A stretch of 64,000 nt of DNA. Origin: CALAED01 sp036555725 (GTDB lineage: Bacteria; Actinomycetota; Actinomycetes; Streptosporangiales; Streptosporangiaceae). Positions within the stretch are counted from its first letter, which is position 1, and the number at the start of each line of letters is the position of its first letter. Below are positions 63,166-64,000 of the stretch, one piece after another. Where the stretch lies: the NCBI GenBank assembly GCA_036555725.1, contig DATBKU010000130.1:124001-188000 (forward strand), read 5' to 3'. The position numbers and the translations under genes are program-made. The notes beneath the pieces were generated by a model. The model saw nothing but the letters and a program-made list of their open reading frames with translations. It was not told the origin of the DNA and did not search any database.

Positions 63166-63654
63166 TCAGTGGCCTTTGTCGATCAGGCGTTTGCGGGACC
63201 GCTCGATCTCGGCCTCGGCATCGGTACGGCCGACCCAGCTCGCGCCCTCGACCGACTTGCCCGGCTCGAGGTCCTTGTAGACCTCGAAGAAGTGCTGGAT
63301 CTCCAGCCGGTCGAACTCGGGCACGTCGCCGATGTCGCGCATGCGCTCGTGCCGGGGATCGCCGGACGGCACGCACAGCACCTTGTCGTCGCCGCCGGCC
63401 TCGTCCTGCATGCGGAACATGCCGATGGCGCGGCACCGGATCAGGCAGCCGGGGAACGTCGGCTCCTGCAGCAGCACCAGGGCGTCGAGCGGGTCGCCGT
63501 CGTCCCCAAGGGTGCCCTCGATGAACCCGTAGTCGGCCGGATACTGGGTCGCCGTGAACAGCATCCGGTCCAGCCGGATCCGGCCGCTCTCATGATCCAT
63601 CTCGTATTTGTTGCGCTGTCCCTTTGGAATCTCGATGACCACGTCGAATTCCAC
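63166..63654 (-). CDS. ppa: inorganic pyrophosphatase
   Basis: This 162-residue family I pyrophosphatase hydrolyses PPi. The KYEMDHESG region, YPADYGFIEGTLGDDGDPLDALVLL with the DGDPLD metal site (about residues 54-59), and VCVPSGDPRHE are typical. The GTG at 63654 is preceded by GGAGG 6 nt upstream; this gives the normal length. It is divergent from dacB, the usual actinobacterial order. Confidence 0.95.
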   Translation of the reverse strand: MEFDVVIEIPKGQRNKYEMDHESGRIRLDRMLFTATQYPADYGFIEGTLGDDGDPLDALVLLQEPTFPGCLIRCRAIGMFRMQDEAGGDDKVLCVPSGDPRHERMRDIGDVPEFDRLEIQHFFEVYKDLEPGKSVEGASWVGRTDAEAEIERSRKRLIDKGH

Positions 63655-63757
63655 GATGTCCTCCGCTCCCCGAGCGGTCGCCGGTCTGTGAAAACCTTCT
63701 CTCCGTACACCAGGATGTCTCACGACTCCGAGTAGCGACGCGGCGAGAGGGGTGGTC

Positions 63758-64000
63758 GTGCTCGAGCACTTGCTCAGACGCGAGCCGATCGTGGCCGCCG
63801 GCACGCTGCTCCTGCTCAACGTGTTCGTCGCGGTCGCCGGCGCCGCCGTGGTGAAGCTCACCCCCAAACGCGACCTCGCCGTCCAGCCGCCGGCCGTGGC
63901 ACAGCGCGCGATCGTCTCGCCGAACGGCGGCACCGCGGCCGCGGGCACCGCGGCGCCGCTGCCCAGCGCCGGCACGCTGGCCGCTCAGCTGACCGGGCCG
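63758..64000 (+). CDS. dacB: D-alanyl-D-alanine carboxypeptidase/endopeptidase, N-terminal fragment
   Basis: The first 81 codons reach the right edge. A short basic start, a hydrophobic membrane segment (about residues 13-36, AAGTLLLLNVFVAVAGAAVV) and an Ala/Pro-rich stretch precede the catalytic part, which is outside the window. Identification relies on position: in actinobacteria dacB is divergent from ppa. The start could be GTG 63752 or 63758; the latter has GAGAGG at good spacing. Confidence 0.6.
   Translation, partial: MLEHLLRREPIVAAGTLLLLNVFVAVAGAAVVKLTPKRDLAVQPPAVAQRAIVSPNGGTAAAGTAAPLPSAGTLAAQLTGP

Overview
The window is chromosomal DNA from a high-GC actinomycete. Evidence for this is the heavy GTG start use, tightly overlapping genes, the topA / MFS-thymidylate kinase / holB / ricT gene set, a chaplin-like surface protein, MprAB-like and PaaX-type regulators, and the ppa-dacB pair at the right edge. 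A member of the Streptosporangiales or a close relative is my best guess; that placement is inference. Nearly all of it reads as stable core or lineage-specific chromosome. The only mobile-element trace is a decayed serine-recombinase fragment beside tRNA-Leu.

Layout, left to right. (1) 1-12 kb: a minus-strand GMC oxidoreductase / NDH-2 / zwf group, a GH15 hydrolase, a six-helix membrane protein, and the complete cytochrome bd operon cydA-cydB-cydD-cydC. (2) 12-18 kb: small stress membrane proteins, a methyltransferase, an ArsR/SRPBCC pair, a decayed SGNH hydrolase and a secreted alpha/beta hydrolase. (3) 17-24 kb: a branched-chain amino-acid-type (Liv) ABC transporter in which both ATPases are fused into one protein, flanked by two PaaX-family repressors. 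(4) 24-30 kb: recombinase remnant, tRNA-Leu, M20 peptidase, and a secreted protein followed by a six-repeat chaplin-like surface protein. (5) 30-44 kb: topA, MFS-tmk fusion and holB, then a block (subtilase, phosphatase, fructosamine kinase-like, SPFH-like, two CNNM/CBS proteins) lying between holB and ricT. (6) 44-56 kb: a five-gene translationally coupled redox operon (small membrane protein, ApbE flavin transferase, ferric-reductase-like haem protein, NuoF-like protein, ferredoxin), a GT39 / GT2-GtrA glycosyltransferase operon, tRNA-Thr, a secreted peptidase and an MprAB-like two-component system. (7) 56-64 kb: a subtilase with P-domain, a VIT/VWA protein with a MerR regulator, a membrane-bound sigma-factor-like protein, pyrophosphatase, and the start of dacB.

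The most unusual signal is a pair of 93-nt elements about 80 percent identical. One sits exactly between cydD and cydC, the other exactly between livM and livK. Each is a 30-codon micro-ORF whose ATGA start overlaps the stop of the gene before it and whose TGA overlaps the ATG of the gene after it. Each carries a Shine-Dalgarno-like 3' end and a shared potential hairpin. They look like portable translational-coupling cassettes. A second system-level signal is a TGAG/CTTAA-type motif shared by the promoters of the redox operon, the glycosyltransferase operon and the two-component/peptidase pair. It suggests one local regulon of the MprA-like regulator.
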